NCBI GenBank assembly: GCA_963773735.1
Contig: CAVZCK010000034.1
Span: forward strand, 168,833 to 232,832
DNA from: CAVZCK01 sp963773735
GTDB lineage: Bacteria; Pseudomonadota; Alphaproteobacteria; Rhizobiales; Rhodomicrobiaceae
Direction of reading: 5' to 3'
Length of the DNA: 64,000 nt
Shown here: one piece after another, positions 29,931 to 38,943 of the stretch
Layout: every line of letters begins with the position of its first letter
Numbering within the stretch: position 1 is the first letter of the stretch
Notes under the pieces: generated by a model
What the model was told of the DNA's origin: nothing
What the model saw: only the letters and a program-made list of their open reading frames with translations
The model's database searches: none
Made by a program: the position numbers and the translations under genes

Positions 29931-31196
29931 ATGGACAGGCGCATCAGACGGATTTCCGCCCTGCGAGTCTGGGACTCGCGCGGCCGGCCCACGGTCGAAG
30001 CCGAGATCGAACTGGCGGACGGCGCAAAGGGAAGGGCGATCGCGCCGGCCGGCGCCTCGCGCGGCTCGCATGAGGCCGTCGATCTCAGGGATGGAGGCAA
30101 GGCATTCGGCGGTCTCGGCGTCGAAGCGGCCTGCCGCGCCGTTCGGGATGAGATCGCGCCTGCGCTGACCGGCATGGCAGCCGACGATCAGGCAGCACTC
30201 GATGCCGCGATGATCGCGCTCGACGGCACGGCCAATAAAGCGCGTCTCGGCGGCAATGCCATGATTGCCGTATCCATGGCGGCGGCGCACGCATCGGCCG
30301 CCAGCCACGGCGAGGCGCTTTGGCGCTATCTCGCGCAAGGCGCGTCGCCGAGACTGCCGATGCCGATCATCCAGATTTTTGGCGGCGGCGCTCATGCCGG
30401 GCGCCGCATCGACCTGCAGGACATCATGGCAGTGCCGGTCTCAGCCGCATCCTTCGATGAGGCGACGGTAATGATTGCCGAGGTCTACAGGGCGGCGGGC
30501 AATCTGATGGCGGAGGCCGGTCTGCTCAGGGGCGTCGCCGATGAAGGCGGCTGGTGGCCGGAGTTCGGCTCCAACGAAGAGGCGCTCGATCAGACGGTCC
30601 GCGCCATTGAGCGCGCCGGCTACCGGCCCGGAGACGAGGTCGGCATCGCGCTCGACGTCGCCGCCACGCAATTTCGGCACGGCGCCGGCTATCGCCTCGC
30701 TGCCGACGGCATCGATCTGGCGCGCGACGCATGGCTCGCAAAGCTCGCCGGATGGTGCGGTAGATATCCGATCGTTTCGGTGGAAGACCCTGTCGCCGAG
30801 GACGACGATGCCGGCATGGCGGCCTTCACCAAGTCGGTCGGCGGCCGCGTTCACGTCGTCGGCGACGATTACCTCGTTACCTCGGCCGTGCGCATTCGCC
30901 GGGCGGCGCAATTGGGCGCCTGCAACTCCGCACTCATCAAACCGAACCAGGCTGGGACTTTGACCGAAACGCGGGCCGCCTTCGACGCGGCACGCGAAGC
31001 CGGATGGCGGACCATCATCTCTGCGCGCTCCGGCGAGAGCGAAGACGTGACCATCGTGCATCTCGCCGTCGGCTGGCGCGCGGACCAGCTCAAAGTCGGC
31101 TCCTTCGCCCGCTCGGAGCGCATGGCGAAATGGAACGAAGCCATCCGGATCGAGTCGGAGCTGGGCGGCAGGGCGAGGCTCGCGGGACGCCGGTAA
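29931..31196 (+). CDS. Enolase paralogue with altered catalytic residues
   Basis: A 421-residue enolase-fold protein with the N-terminal loop GASRGSHEAVDLRD. Retained: metal ligands Asp242 (ALDVAAT), Glu285 (VEDP) and Asp312 (VVGDDYLVT), the DEGG glutamate Glu205, the base Lys337 (ALIKPNQAG), Lys388 and His155 (GGAHAG). Changed: the invariant His of the SHRSGE motif is Ala365 (ISARSGESED), and the Glu of the QEFM motif is Asp164 (LQDIMAVP). A true glycolytic enolase would keep both. It abuts the kinase gene and precedes a CoA ligase and ThDP enzyme, so I infer a related dehydration on a different phosphorylated acid. Confidence 0.88.
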   Translation: MDRRIRRISALRVWDSRGRPTVEAEIELADGAKGRAIAPAGASRGSHEAVDLRDGGKAFGGLGVEAACRAVRDEIAPALTGMAADDQAALDAAMIALDGTANKARLGGNAMIAVSMAAAHASAASHGEALWRYLAQGASPRLPMPIIQIFGGGAHAGRRIDLQDIMAVPVSAASFDEATVMIAEVYRAAGNLMAEAGLLRGVADEGGWWPEFGSNEEALDQTVRAIERAGYRPGDEVGIALDVAATQFRHGAGYRLAADGIDLARDAWLAKLAGWCGRYPIVSVEDPVAEDDDAGMAAFTKSVGGRVHVVGDDYLVTSAVRIRRAAQLGACNSALIKPNQAGTLTETRAAFDAAREAGWRTIISARSGESEDVTIVHLAVGWRADQLKVGSFARSERMAKWNEAIRIESELGGRARLAGRR

Positions 31197-31400
31197 TAAG
31201 TCTCCGGCGGCTTGCCCAGCAACGCTGCGGGCGCTTTGCAGTTGCGAACAAGGCTCATTACCGACGACGAAAGGCGAATGTAGGATAGATTTGGGTGACG
31301 CTGGGCAACGGCGCTAAGCGGGAAAACCGAAACCGTCGTCAAGCGCTTCGGCCGGGAATTGCAGAGGAAGCCGGGGGAAGCATAGGAGGCAAACGCGGCC

Positions 31401-32968
31401 ATGACCGGACGTCTCTTGCACTTGGGCGAAATCCTCAGCGCGAACGCGCGTTTACAGCCGGAACGGCTTGGTGCGCGCGACCTCGAACGGTCGATGAGTT
31501 TCCGCAAATGGAACGAGCGCTCCTGCCGCCTGGCGAATGCGCTCCTTGGCCTCGGCCTCGGCAAGGGCGATCGCGTTGCCGTCTTCGCCTATAACTGCCT
31601 GGAATGGGCGGAGATTTACGCGGCGACGGCGAAGGCCGGTCTGGTGGCTGTACCGATCAATTTTCGGCTTGTCGGGCCGGAGATCGCTTATATCGTGGAG
31701 AATTGCGAGGCGCGCGCGCTCATCGTGCAGGACGAACTCGCGGGAAGCATCGAGGACGTACGCGCGAGCCTCCCCGTTCCCGAGCGGAATTATATCTGCA
31801 TCGCGCGCGAGCGCTGCCCCGCGGGCTTCCACGCCTATGAGGATCTGCTCGCCGCCGCGGCTGACAGCGAGCCGGGCGTGCCGGTCGCCCCGGACGATCA
31901 GTGGATGCTGATGTACACCTCCGGCACGACGGGGCGGCCCAAAGGCGCAATCCGCAGCCATAAGGGCAGCGCGCTGCTTTCGCTGGTCACCGAGATCGAA
32001 CTCGGGCTGTCGAGGCGGGACACGGCGCTCCTGGTCATGCCGATGTGTCACGCCAATTCGCTCTATTTCTTCGGATCCTTCAGCTATTGCGGCGGCGCCT
32101 GCTCGATTTACAGCCGGAAAAGCTTCGATCCAGAGCATCTCTTGCGCACGCTTGCCGAGGACGAGGCTACCTTCACCTCGCTCGTGCCGACCCATTACAT
32201 CACCATGCTCGGCCTCCCGGCCTCCGTTCGAGAGCGATACAATGTCGAGAAGGTCAGCAAGCTGATGATCTCCTCGGCGCCTGCCCGCCGGGACACCAAG
32301 CTGGCGATCCTGGATTATTTCAGGAATTCCGGTCTGTTCGAGCTTTACGGCTCGACCGAGGCGGGATGGGTGACGATGCTGCATCCCGACGAGCAGTTCG
32401 ACAAGCTCGGCTCGGTCGGCCGTGAATGTGTCGGCTCAGCGCCGATCCGCATTCTCGATGCAAATGGCGTCGAAGTCCCGGACGGCGAGCCCGGCGAACT
32501 CTATTCCTCCAATCCGTACACATTCGACGGCTATTGGCGGCTGCCGGAGAAGACCAGCCGAGGCGTTTCGCGGCGATTACTGCACAGTCGGCGACATGGC
32601 TAGGCGCGATGCGGACGGCTACATCTATCTGGTCGACCGCAAGAGCAACATGATCATCACCGGCGGCGAGAACGTCTACCCCTCGGAGGTGGAGGCTCTG
32701 CTCGGCGCTCATCCGAGCGTCAAGGATGCCGCTGTCATTGGTGTTCCCGACGAGAAATGGGGCGAGCGCGTTCACGCCGTGATCGTCCTGCATGAGGACG
32801 CCGTGATCACCGAGGCAGCGCTGATCGACTGGTGCAAGGACCGGCATCGCCGGCTACAAACGCCCGAAGTCGATGACCTTCTTTAACGAAGACGAGATGC
32901 CGCGCACGGCGACCGGCAAGATTCTGCATCGCCAGCTTAAGGCGAAGATTGCAACGCTTTTAGAGTAA
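31401..32968 (+). CDS. AMP-dependent acyl-CoA synthetase/ligase, two frameshifts
   Basis: An ANL-superfamily ligase activating a carboxylic acid as an acyl-AMP and then acyl-CoA. The phosphate loop is MYTSGTTGRPKG (~residue 170), A5 is LYGSTEAG, A7/A8 is YLVDRKSNMIITGGENVYPS, and A10 is PRTATGKILH with the catalytic lysine. Breaks lie near 32560 (after YWRLPEKT) and near 32855 (GIAGYKRPKSM is recovered after the shift); the corrected stop is at 32966-32968. The ATG at 31401 has AGGAGG 12-17 bases upstream. 204 bases separate it from the enolase paralogue and 33 from the ThDP enzyme. The acyl substrate is unknown. Confidence 0.86.
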
Positions 32969-33001
32969 TCCAGCAAAACAATCGCCGCGAGGACGCCCGA
33001 A

Positions 33002-34735
33002 ATGGACATCGCCGTTCAAGACCTCAATACCGATGAAACCGCCTGCGCGGCATGGATTGCCCGTTTTCTCAAAGCGCGCGGCGTCGACCGGATCTTCGGG
33101 CTCCAGGGCGGCCATATTCAGCCGATCTGGGATCATGTGGCGCGCCAGGGTATCCGCATCATCGATGTTCGGGACGAGGGTGCCGCCGTGCACATGGCTC
33201 ACGCCCATGCCGAGCTGACCGGCGCGCTCGGTGCGTCGATGGTCACAGCGGGGCCGGGCGTGACCAACACGGTGACGGCGATCGCGAATGCCTCCCTCGC
33301 ACGCGCGCCGGTTCTGCTGATCGGCGGCTGCACCTCGCGGCCGCAGGCCAATATGGGGCCGCTTCAGGATATTCCGCATGTTGATATTCTCCGTCCGGTG
33401 ACGCGGCAGGCGCGGACGGCGCGCGTCACCGATCAGGTCATCCGTGAGCTGGACGAAGCAGTCGCCAAGGCGATGGGCGACATGGGCGAGCCCGGCCCCG
33501 TCTATATCGAAATCCCAACGGACGTCCTACGCACGCCGGTCCCGCCGCAGCTCGTGCTCGACGAATGGATGTCGGCCAAACCTGCGCGCATGATCCCGCC
33601 GGACGGCACAGCGGTGCGCGAGGCGGTCGATGCACTTTGGCGGGCGAAACGTCCGCTTGTGATCACCGGCCGCGGCGCCCGCAATGCCGGCCGCGAGCTT
33701 GTCAGACTGCTCGATGCCTGCGGCGCCGCCTATCTCGATACGCAGGAGAGCCGGGGCCTGGTGCCGGCGGATCACCCATCCGTCATTGGAGCGATGCGTG
33801 CGGCGGCGATGACGGAGGCCGATGTCGTGTTCGTCATCGGGCGCAAGCTCGACTACCAGCTCGGCTATGGCTCGCCTGCGGTGTTTCCGAATGCGCGCTT
33901 CATCCGGCTCGCCGACAATGCCGGCGAGCTGATCGACAACCGACGCGGGACACCGGAGCTCATGGCGACGCCGACGCTCGCGCTTGCGGCCATGGTCGAG
34001 ACCGCCGGAAACCGCCGCTCCGCGCGAGACGAAGCCTGGATCGAGCGGCTGCGCGAGGGCCATCAGGAGCGGCTTGCCTCTTCGTCGAACAAGAGCAAAC
34101 CCCAGACCGGCGCCGACGGAAAAATCCACCCGCAGGTCATCTTCGACGCGATCGCCGAGGTTGCTGATCCTGACTATATCGGCATCGCCGATGGCGGCGA
34201 TCTCTTGAGCTTTGCGCGCGTCGGCCTTCAGGCCCGGACCTATATGGATGCTGGCGCCTTCGGCTGCCTCGGCGTCGGCGTGCCCTTTGCCGTCGCCGCC
34301 GCGCTCGCCTGTCCGGACCGTCAGGTGATCTCGGTGAACGGCGACGGTGCGTTCGGCATCAACGCCATGGAAATCGACACCGCCGTCAGGCATGGCGCCA
34401 AGGCGGTGTTCATCGTCTCCAACAATGCCGCCTGGAACATCGAGCGCCTCGATCAGGAGATGAATTACGGCGGCCGGGTGGTCGGCACGACCTTGCGATA
34501 CTCCGACTATGCAGCCATGGCCCGCGCGCTCGGCGCCCATGGCGAGCGTGTCGAGGACCCGGCCGAACTTCCGGCGGCATTAGGCCGGGCGCTAGCGAAT
34601 GCGCCAGCTCTCATCGACGTGGTGACATCGCAAACGGTGATTTCGTCCGACGCCCGCAAGGGTCTCGGCTTCGTGCCGGATTACCAGCCGCTTTTTGCAT
34701 GGGATGAGGCCGAACAGCGGCGCCGCGGCGGCTAG
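33002..34735 (+). CDS. ThDP-dependent carboligase/decarboxylase (acetolactate-synthase fold)
   Basis: A 577-residue three-domain ThDP enzyme. The N-terminal pyrimidine domain has FGLQGGHIQPIW and the catalytic Glu59 in VRDEGAAVHMAHAHAE; the central domain follows; the C-terminal domain has GDGAFGINAMEIDTA...SNN (~447-474), the metal-ThDP motif. It resembles oxalyl-CoA decarboxylase, glyoxylate carboligase and benzaldehyde lyase relatives more than biosynthetic IlvB, and no small regulatory subunit is present. Its TAG stop (34733-34735) lies inside repeat copy 2, so the natural C-terminus may have been slightly altered by the insertion. Last gene of the kinase/enolase/ligase set. Confidence 0.88.
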   Translation: MDIAVQDLNTDETACAAWIARFLKARGVDRIFGLQGGHIQPIWDHVARQGIRIIDVRDEGAAVHMAHAHAELTGALGASMVTAGPGVTNTVTAIANASLARAPVLLIGGCTSRPQANMGPLQDIPHVDILRPVTRQARTARVTDQVIRELDEAVAKAMGDMGEPGPVYIEIPTDVLRTPVPPQLVLDEWMSAKPARMIPPDGTAVREAVDALWRAKRPLVITGRGARNAGRELVRLLDACGAAYLDTQESRGLVPADHPSVIGAMRAAAMTEADVVFVIGRKLDYQLGYGSPAVFPNARFIRLADNAGELIDNRRGTPELMATPTLALAAMVETAGNRRSARDEAWIERLREGHQERLASSSNKSKPQTGADGKIHPQVIFDAIAEVADPDYIGIADGGDLLSFARVGLQARTYMDAGAFGCLGVGVPFAVAAALACPDRQVISVNGDGAFGINAMEIDTAVRHGAKAVFIVSNNAAWNIERLDQEMNYGGRVVGTTLRYSDYAAMARALGAHGERVEDPAELPAALGRALANAPALIDVVTSQTVISSDARKGLGFVPDYQPLFAWDEAEQRRRGG

Positions 34736-34891
34736 TGGAGCGAATTTGACATTGAGTCCGCCTGTCGCGAGCTCGCGCTCAAATGTCAAATTCAAAAGCT
34801 CCACTAGAATACAAGGTTGCTAGTGGTCCATTCCGGCATTTGCTCTCGAGCGTGCTGCAAGCGGATGCAAATGCCGGAATCGGACCACTAG
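34732..34891 (+). repeat. Bipartite palindromic repeat, copy 2
   Basis: The same two-palindrome unit as at 1326-1493, in the opposite orientation, ~160 bp, from ctagtggagcgaatttgaca to the terminal ggaccactag. It supplies the stop codon of the ThDP enzyme gene. Confidence 0.9.
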
Positions 34892-34932
34892 CCGCAGCTG
34901 CACGCGACCGAAGAACCACCGGCTGCATGGCA

Positions 34933-34966
34933 AGACCGGCGCCCGGGAGGAGTGAGGCGCCGGTCT
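34933..34966 (+). terminator. Hairpin downstream of the ThDP enzyme operon
   Basis: AGACCGGCGCC and GGCGCCGGTCT form a perfect 11-bp stem with a 12-base loop. No T-run follows, so it is a weak intrinsic terminator at best; it could act in both directions. A second hairpin (CGCTGACG / CGTCAGCG, 35006-35035) lies directly after the end of the convergent pentapeptide gene. Confidence 0.4.
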
Positions 34967-35035
34967 GCAGCGCGGCTGCGAGCAGGATGGCCGCGGTCCG
35001 CCTATCGCTGACGTGACGACTGCCTCGCGTCAGCG

Positions 35036-35855
35036 TTATTGGCGGGCCGCGGCGCCGACATTGCGCGCGCGCTGAAAGGTGGTCTCTGCTTCACCCAGCA
35101 AGCCGACGAGATGCGCCGAATTGACGTCCGCATCCTCGAATGACGCACCGCTGACATCGGCTCCGGTCAGATCCGCGCCGCCGAGATCCGCCCCCTTGAA
35201 ATTGGCACGCTTCAGAATTGCTCCGCGGAGCGAAGCGAATTCGAGGTCGGCGCGGGCCAGATTGGCCTCGGTCAGATCCGCGCCTTCCAGATCCGCCGAG
35301 CGCAGCACGCCGCGCATCAGGCCCATTGATTGGTTGCGCATATCGGCGGAGAAGTCGGCTCCGCGAAGCACCGCGCGCTTCAAGCTGGCCCGCGTCAGAT
35401 CGGCGGCGACGCGCGCGCCCGACAAATCGGCTCCGTCGAGCCTGGCCGAGCCGAGCTGCGTCTGGAACAGCGAGGCGCCGCTGAGATTGGCGGCGCTCAA
35501 ATCGGCCGAAATCATCCAGGCCTGATCCAGAACCGCGCCCTTGAGAATGCTGTCCTTGAAGGTCGCCTTATTCAGCCGCGCCGAGCGAAACACGGCATTG
35601 GAGAGATCGAGGCCGGAAAGATCGATGCCGTTAAGGCTTTTCCCGGTGAAATCAACGGGTTGATTTGCCACGGCGTTCCGCATCAGGGCTCATCACCTGT
35701 TCGCGGCTCAGCTCCCTCTCGGTAAATGACGGCGAGGCCAGATCGAGATCGTGCATGATGTCCTGCGCCATGGCGGCGGCCGGCAGAATGAGAAAGATTG
35801 CGAGCCAAAAACCGCCTCGCGGTCTGCGGGGAGTGGTGGACCGCTTCCGCATCAT
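35036..35855 (-). CDS. Secreted pentapeptide-repeat protein, N-terminal frameshift
   Basis: A signal peptide (MMRKRSTTPRRPRGGFWLAI, then FLILPAAAMA) is followed by a short linker, then ~190 residues of tandem A(D/N)LxX-type repeats (GADLGGADLTGADVSGASF and similar) that form a right-handed quadrilateral beta-helix. The signal peptide and the repeat domain are in different frames; a one-base shift near 35690 joins SREQVM to LMRNAVANQPVDFTG. The role is unknown; the location next to xoxF and export to the periplasm are the only clues. Confidence 0.7.
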
Positions 35856-36208
35856 GGTCACATTCCGTGTCTCCAAGACCAAACCCCCCGCGGCCGCGTT
35901 GGGCCGTGCCCAAACTATGAGCGTCCGATTGCATAAGTTGAGTTTCACCTCCAGCCATTACGGCCTTGAGGGATTCTCGATCGCCCATCAATAATTCAAT
36001 TGAAATAGAGCATCGATGCCAAGTCGGTGCGTAATTATTTTAGATTATATCGCCACGCTGCGCTCTATTGAAAATATGGCGAGAAATGTCTCTGGGTAAA
36101 AGATCTATTTCCTTTCAGGCTTCATATTAATGCCATTTTGGAAATGATCCTTTGATGGGCGACGAACTCAGTCAATAGCAATTTAGCCATGGTTCGGCTT
36201 GTCACTGC

Positions 36209-36261
36209 CATTAAGCACTATTACCATGGCTTTGTTAAGAGTGAATATTAGTGGCTTAATG
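36209..36261 (+). promoter_or_regulatory. Large imperfect hairpin in the xoxF upstream region
   Basis: CATTAAGCACTATTA (36209-36223) and TATTAGTGGCTTAATG (36246-36261) are nearly complementary, and AGCCATGGT (36185-36193) pairs perfectly with ACCATGGCT (36223-36231). They lie ~200-280 bp before the xoxF start, in a markedly AT-rich 500-bp stretch with no gene. Possible promoter/operator or leader structure for xoxF; no consensus promoter is clear. Confidence 0.45.
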
Positions 36262-36444
36262 CCGCCAGGGAGGAATAGAAAAGAATGGGAACGATAGCGC
36301 CCATTTAGTGCATAACGCACGCAATTTATCCAGATATTGAAGTATTATTTGCCGATCTGCATGGCTATGATGGCCTATTCAGCGGAGCGTTTTGATTATT
36401 TCTTTAGATCAGAGTTGCCTAGTAATTGCAAAATATCAAAAAAG

Positions 36445-36454
36445 AGGAGGAAGG
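36445..36454 (+). promoter_or_regulatory. xoxF: Strong ribosome binding site of xoxF
   Basis: GAGGAGGAAG lies 8 bases before the ATG at 36463. It decides the start: the frame is open back to 36337, but that part lacks a ribosome site and would bury the signal peptide. Confidence 0.8.
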
Positions 36455-36462
36455 TCAGAAAT

Positions 36463-38266
36463 ATGGCTTGGTTTCGACTTTTAGCGTCGGCCACCCTGAT
36501 TGTGGGATGGCTGTCAGCTCCGGCAGTGGCAAATGAGGCGCTGCAAAAGCTGGAAAAAGACCCCAACCAATGGGTCTTGCCGACCGGTGACTATGCCAAT
36601 CACCGCTATAGCAAGCTTTCGCAAATCACCAAGGATAATGTCGGCAAGCTCCAAGTTGCCTGGACATTCTCAACGGGTGTGTTGCGCGGTCACGAAGGCA
36701 ATCCGCTCGTGGTCGGCGACGTCATGTATGTCCACACCCCGTTTCCGAACAAGGTGATGGCGCTCGACTTGAACCATGACGGTGCGATCCTGTGGAAATA
36801 TGAGCCGAAACAGAATCCGGATGTCATCCCGGTGATGTGCTGCGATACGGTCAATCGCGGTGTGGCTTATGCGGACGGCAAGATCTTCCTGAACCAGGCG
36901 GATACCACGCTCGTGGCTCTCGACGCCAAGACCGGCAACGTCCTGTGGAAGGTCGTCAACGGCGATCCGAAGAAGGGTGAGACTGGCACCAGCGCTCCGA
37001 TGGTCGTCAAGGACAAGGTGCTCGTCGGCATTTCCGGCGGCGAGTTCGGCGTGCAATGCCGTATGACTGCCTACGACATCAAAGACGGCAAGCTCGCATG
37101 GAAGGCCTATTCGGAAGGCCCGGACAACGAGATCTTGGTCGACCCCGAGAAGACCACAGCCCTCGGCAAGCCGGTCGGCAAGGACTCCAGCCTGAAGACC
37201 TGGCAGGGCGATCAGTGGAAGATCGGCGGCGGTTGCACATGGGGATGGATATCCTACGATCCGGCCCTCGACCTGGTCTACTACGGCTCGGGCAACCCCT
37301 CGACCTGGAATCCGAAGCAGCGTCCTGGCGACAATAAGTGGTCGATGACCATTTTCGCCCGCAATCCCGATACGGGCATGGCGAAGTGGGTCTATCAGAT
37401 GACGCCCCATGACGAATGGGACTATGACGGCATCAACGAGATGATCCTGGCTGACATCCCGGTGAACGGGAAGGAGACCAAGGCGCTCGTTCACTTCGAC
37501 CGTAATGGCCTCGGCTATACGCTCAACCGTGAGACGGGCGAGCTCCTGGTTGCCGACAAATACGATCCGGTCGTGAACTGGACGACCGGCGTCGACATGG
37601 ACAAGAACTCCAAGAACTACGGCCGTCCCGCCGTCGTTCCGGCAATGTCGACGGACCAGAACGGCGAGGACCATAACAACACGGGCATCTGCCCGGCGGC
37701 GCTCGGCTCGAAGGACGAGCAGCCAGCCGCCTTCTCGCCAGATACGAAGCTGTTCTATGTGCCGACCAACCATGTCTGCATGGACTATGAGCCGTTCAAG
37801 GTCTCATATACGGCCGGCCAGCCCTATGTCGGCGCTACACTCTCCATGTACCCGCCGAAGGGTCGAGACCAATATGGGCAACTTCATTGCCTGGGATGCC
37901 GGTAAGGGCAAGATCGTATGGTCGAACCCCGAGGAGTTCTCGGTCTGGTCGGGCGCGCTCGCAACCGCCGGCGGCGTCGTGTTCTACGGCACGCTTGAAG
38001 GCTATCTGAAGGCGGTCGACGCTAAGACCGGCAAGGAGCTGTACAAGTTCAAGACACCGTCCGGAATCATCGGCAACGTCATGACCTATATGCACGGCGG
38101 CAAGCAGTACGTCGCGGTGCTGTCGGGCGTCGGCGGCTGGGCAGGCATCGGCCTTGCGGCTGGCCTCACCAATCCTCAGGACGGTCTTGGCGCCGTGGGC
38201 GGTTATGCCGGCCTCAGCAAATATACGTCCCTGGGCGGCAGCTTGACGGTATTCGCGCTGCCATAG
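36463..38266 (+). CDS. xoxF: Lanthanide-dependent PQQ methanol dehydrogenase XoxF, frameshifted
   Basis: A periplasmic quinoprotein oxidising methanol to formaldehyde (or formate) with PQQ and a lanthanide. The signal peptide (MAWFRLLASATLIVGWLSAP, cleavage after AVA) is followed by an eight-bladed propeller of ~600 residues. The adjacent cysteines Cys126-Cys127 (PVMCCDTV) form the PQQ-contacting disulfide ring. The active-site HDEWDYDGINE has Asp320 and, two residues on, Asp322, the extra ligand that separates XoxF from calcium MxaF (Ala there). After SMYPPKG an extra base near 37861-37863 breaks the frame; the other frame continues ETNMGNFIAWDAGKG through the WSGALATAGGVVF blade to 38266. 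Very likely a sequencing indel. First gene of xoxFGJ. Confidence 0.95.
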
Positions 38267-38302
38267 GCGAGGCCACGATTGACGACGGTCTCTCAATGAG
38301 AA

Positions 38303-38333
38303 GAGGTCTGGCAATCAAGCATTGCCAGACCTC
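38303..38333 (+). terminator. Perfect 13-bp hairpin between xoxF and xoxG
   Basis: GAGGTCTGGCAAT and ATTGCCAGACCTC pair exactly around a CAAGC loop, 37 bases after the xoxF stop; GTCATTTCCC follows, so the T-run is short. It could be a partial terminator or an mRNA-stabilising structure that lets xoxF be made in excess over xoxG and xoxJ. Confidence 0.65.
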
Positions 38334-38421
38334 GTCATTTCCCAGCGCCGGGTTGCCGACGTGGACGTCACCGCAGCAAGTTCGCCCAGCCTCAACAAGA
38401 TGAATACGTCGGAGGACTCTC

Positions 38422-38943
38422 TTGATCAGCCTGCGCCCGATCACCAAAGCGATCGCCTGTGCCGCACTCGGCCTTTCCTTCGCTTGCCTCCAGCTCGCGC
38501 CCGGCACGGCAGGCCCGGCCGTGCGCCAGGACGATGGCAAGTATTTCGATAAGAACGACGATCCGATCTATAACATCCAAGCCGACGGCACGGTCGACTG
38601 GTACACTTACAGTGGCTTCAGGCGCTATCATTCCGAGTGCCATGTTTGCCATGGCCCGGACGGTGAAGGCAGCTCTTATGCTCCGGCTCTGAAAGATTCT
38701 TTGAAAACAATGAGTTACGTCGATTTTTTGACGGTCGTCGCGAATGGCCGCGAGGACGTCAATGCTGCCGAGCAGCTCAAAATGCCGGCGCTCGCCAACA
38801 ATAAAAACGTGATGTGCTACATCGACGATATCTATGTCTATCTCAAAGCGCGCGCTGACGACGCGGTTCCGCGCGGCCGGCCGCAAAAACATGCCGACAA
38901 ACCGGAAGCCGCGAAAACGTCCGAGGAGGGCTGCATGCAATGA
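38422..38943 (+). CDS. xoxG: Cytochrome c XoxG, electron acceptor of XoxF
   Basis: A 173-residue periplasmic c-type cytochrome. The signal peptide is at residues ~1-30; the single haem site is CHVCH at residues 73-77 in a Y-x-E-CHVCHGPDGEG context; a methionine in LKMPAL is the likely sixth ligand. The start is TTG at 38422 with GGAGGA 5-10 bases before it. The 3' end overlaps xoxJ by ATGA. It takes electrons from PQQH2 in XoxF and passes them to the terminal oxidase chain. The C-terminal ~30 residues are lysine-rich and end with a lone Cys. Confidence 0.93.
   Translation: MISLRPITKAIACAALGLSFACLQLAPGTAGPAVRQDDGKYFDKNDDPIYNIQADGTVDWYTYSGFRRYHSECHVCHGPDGEGSSYAPALKDSLKTMSYVDFLTVVANGREDVNAAEQLKMPALANNKNVMCYIDDIYVYLKARADDAVPRGRPQKHADKPEAAKTSEEGCMQ

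Noticed and set aside
33527..34540. 337-codon minus-strand frame opposite the ThDP enzyme
   Set aside because: Shadow of a gene with clear motifs; the translated sequence is His/Arg/Asp-rich without any family signal.
34592..34804. Short minus-strand frames starting MELLNLTFERELATGG at several places
   Set aside because: The same peptide appears wherever the bipartite palindromic repeat occurs; it is translated repeat, not protein.
36670..37773. 367-codon minus-strand open frame opposite xoxF
   Set aside because: It is wholly antisense to the well-supported XoxF propeller and shows no domain; a GC-rich shadow frame.
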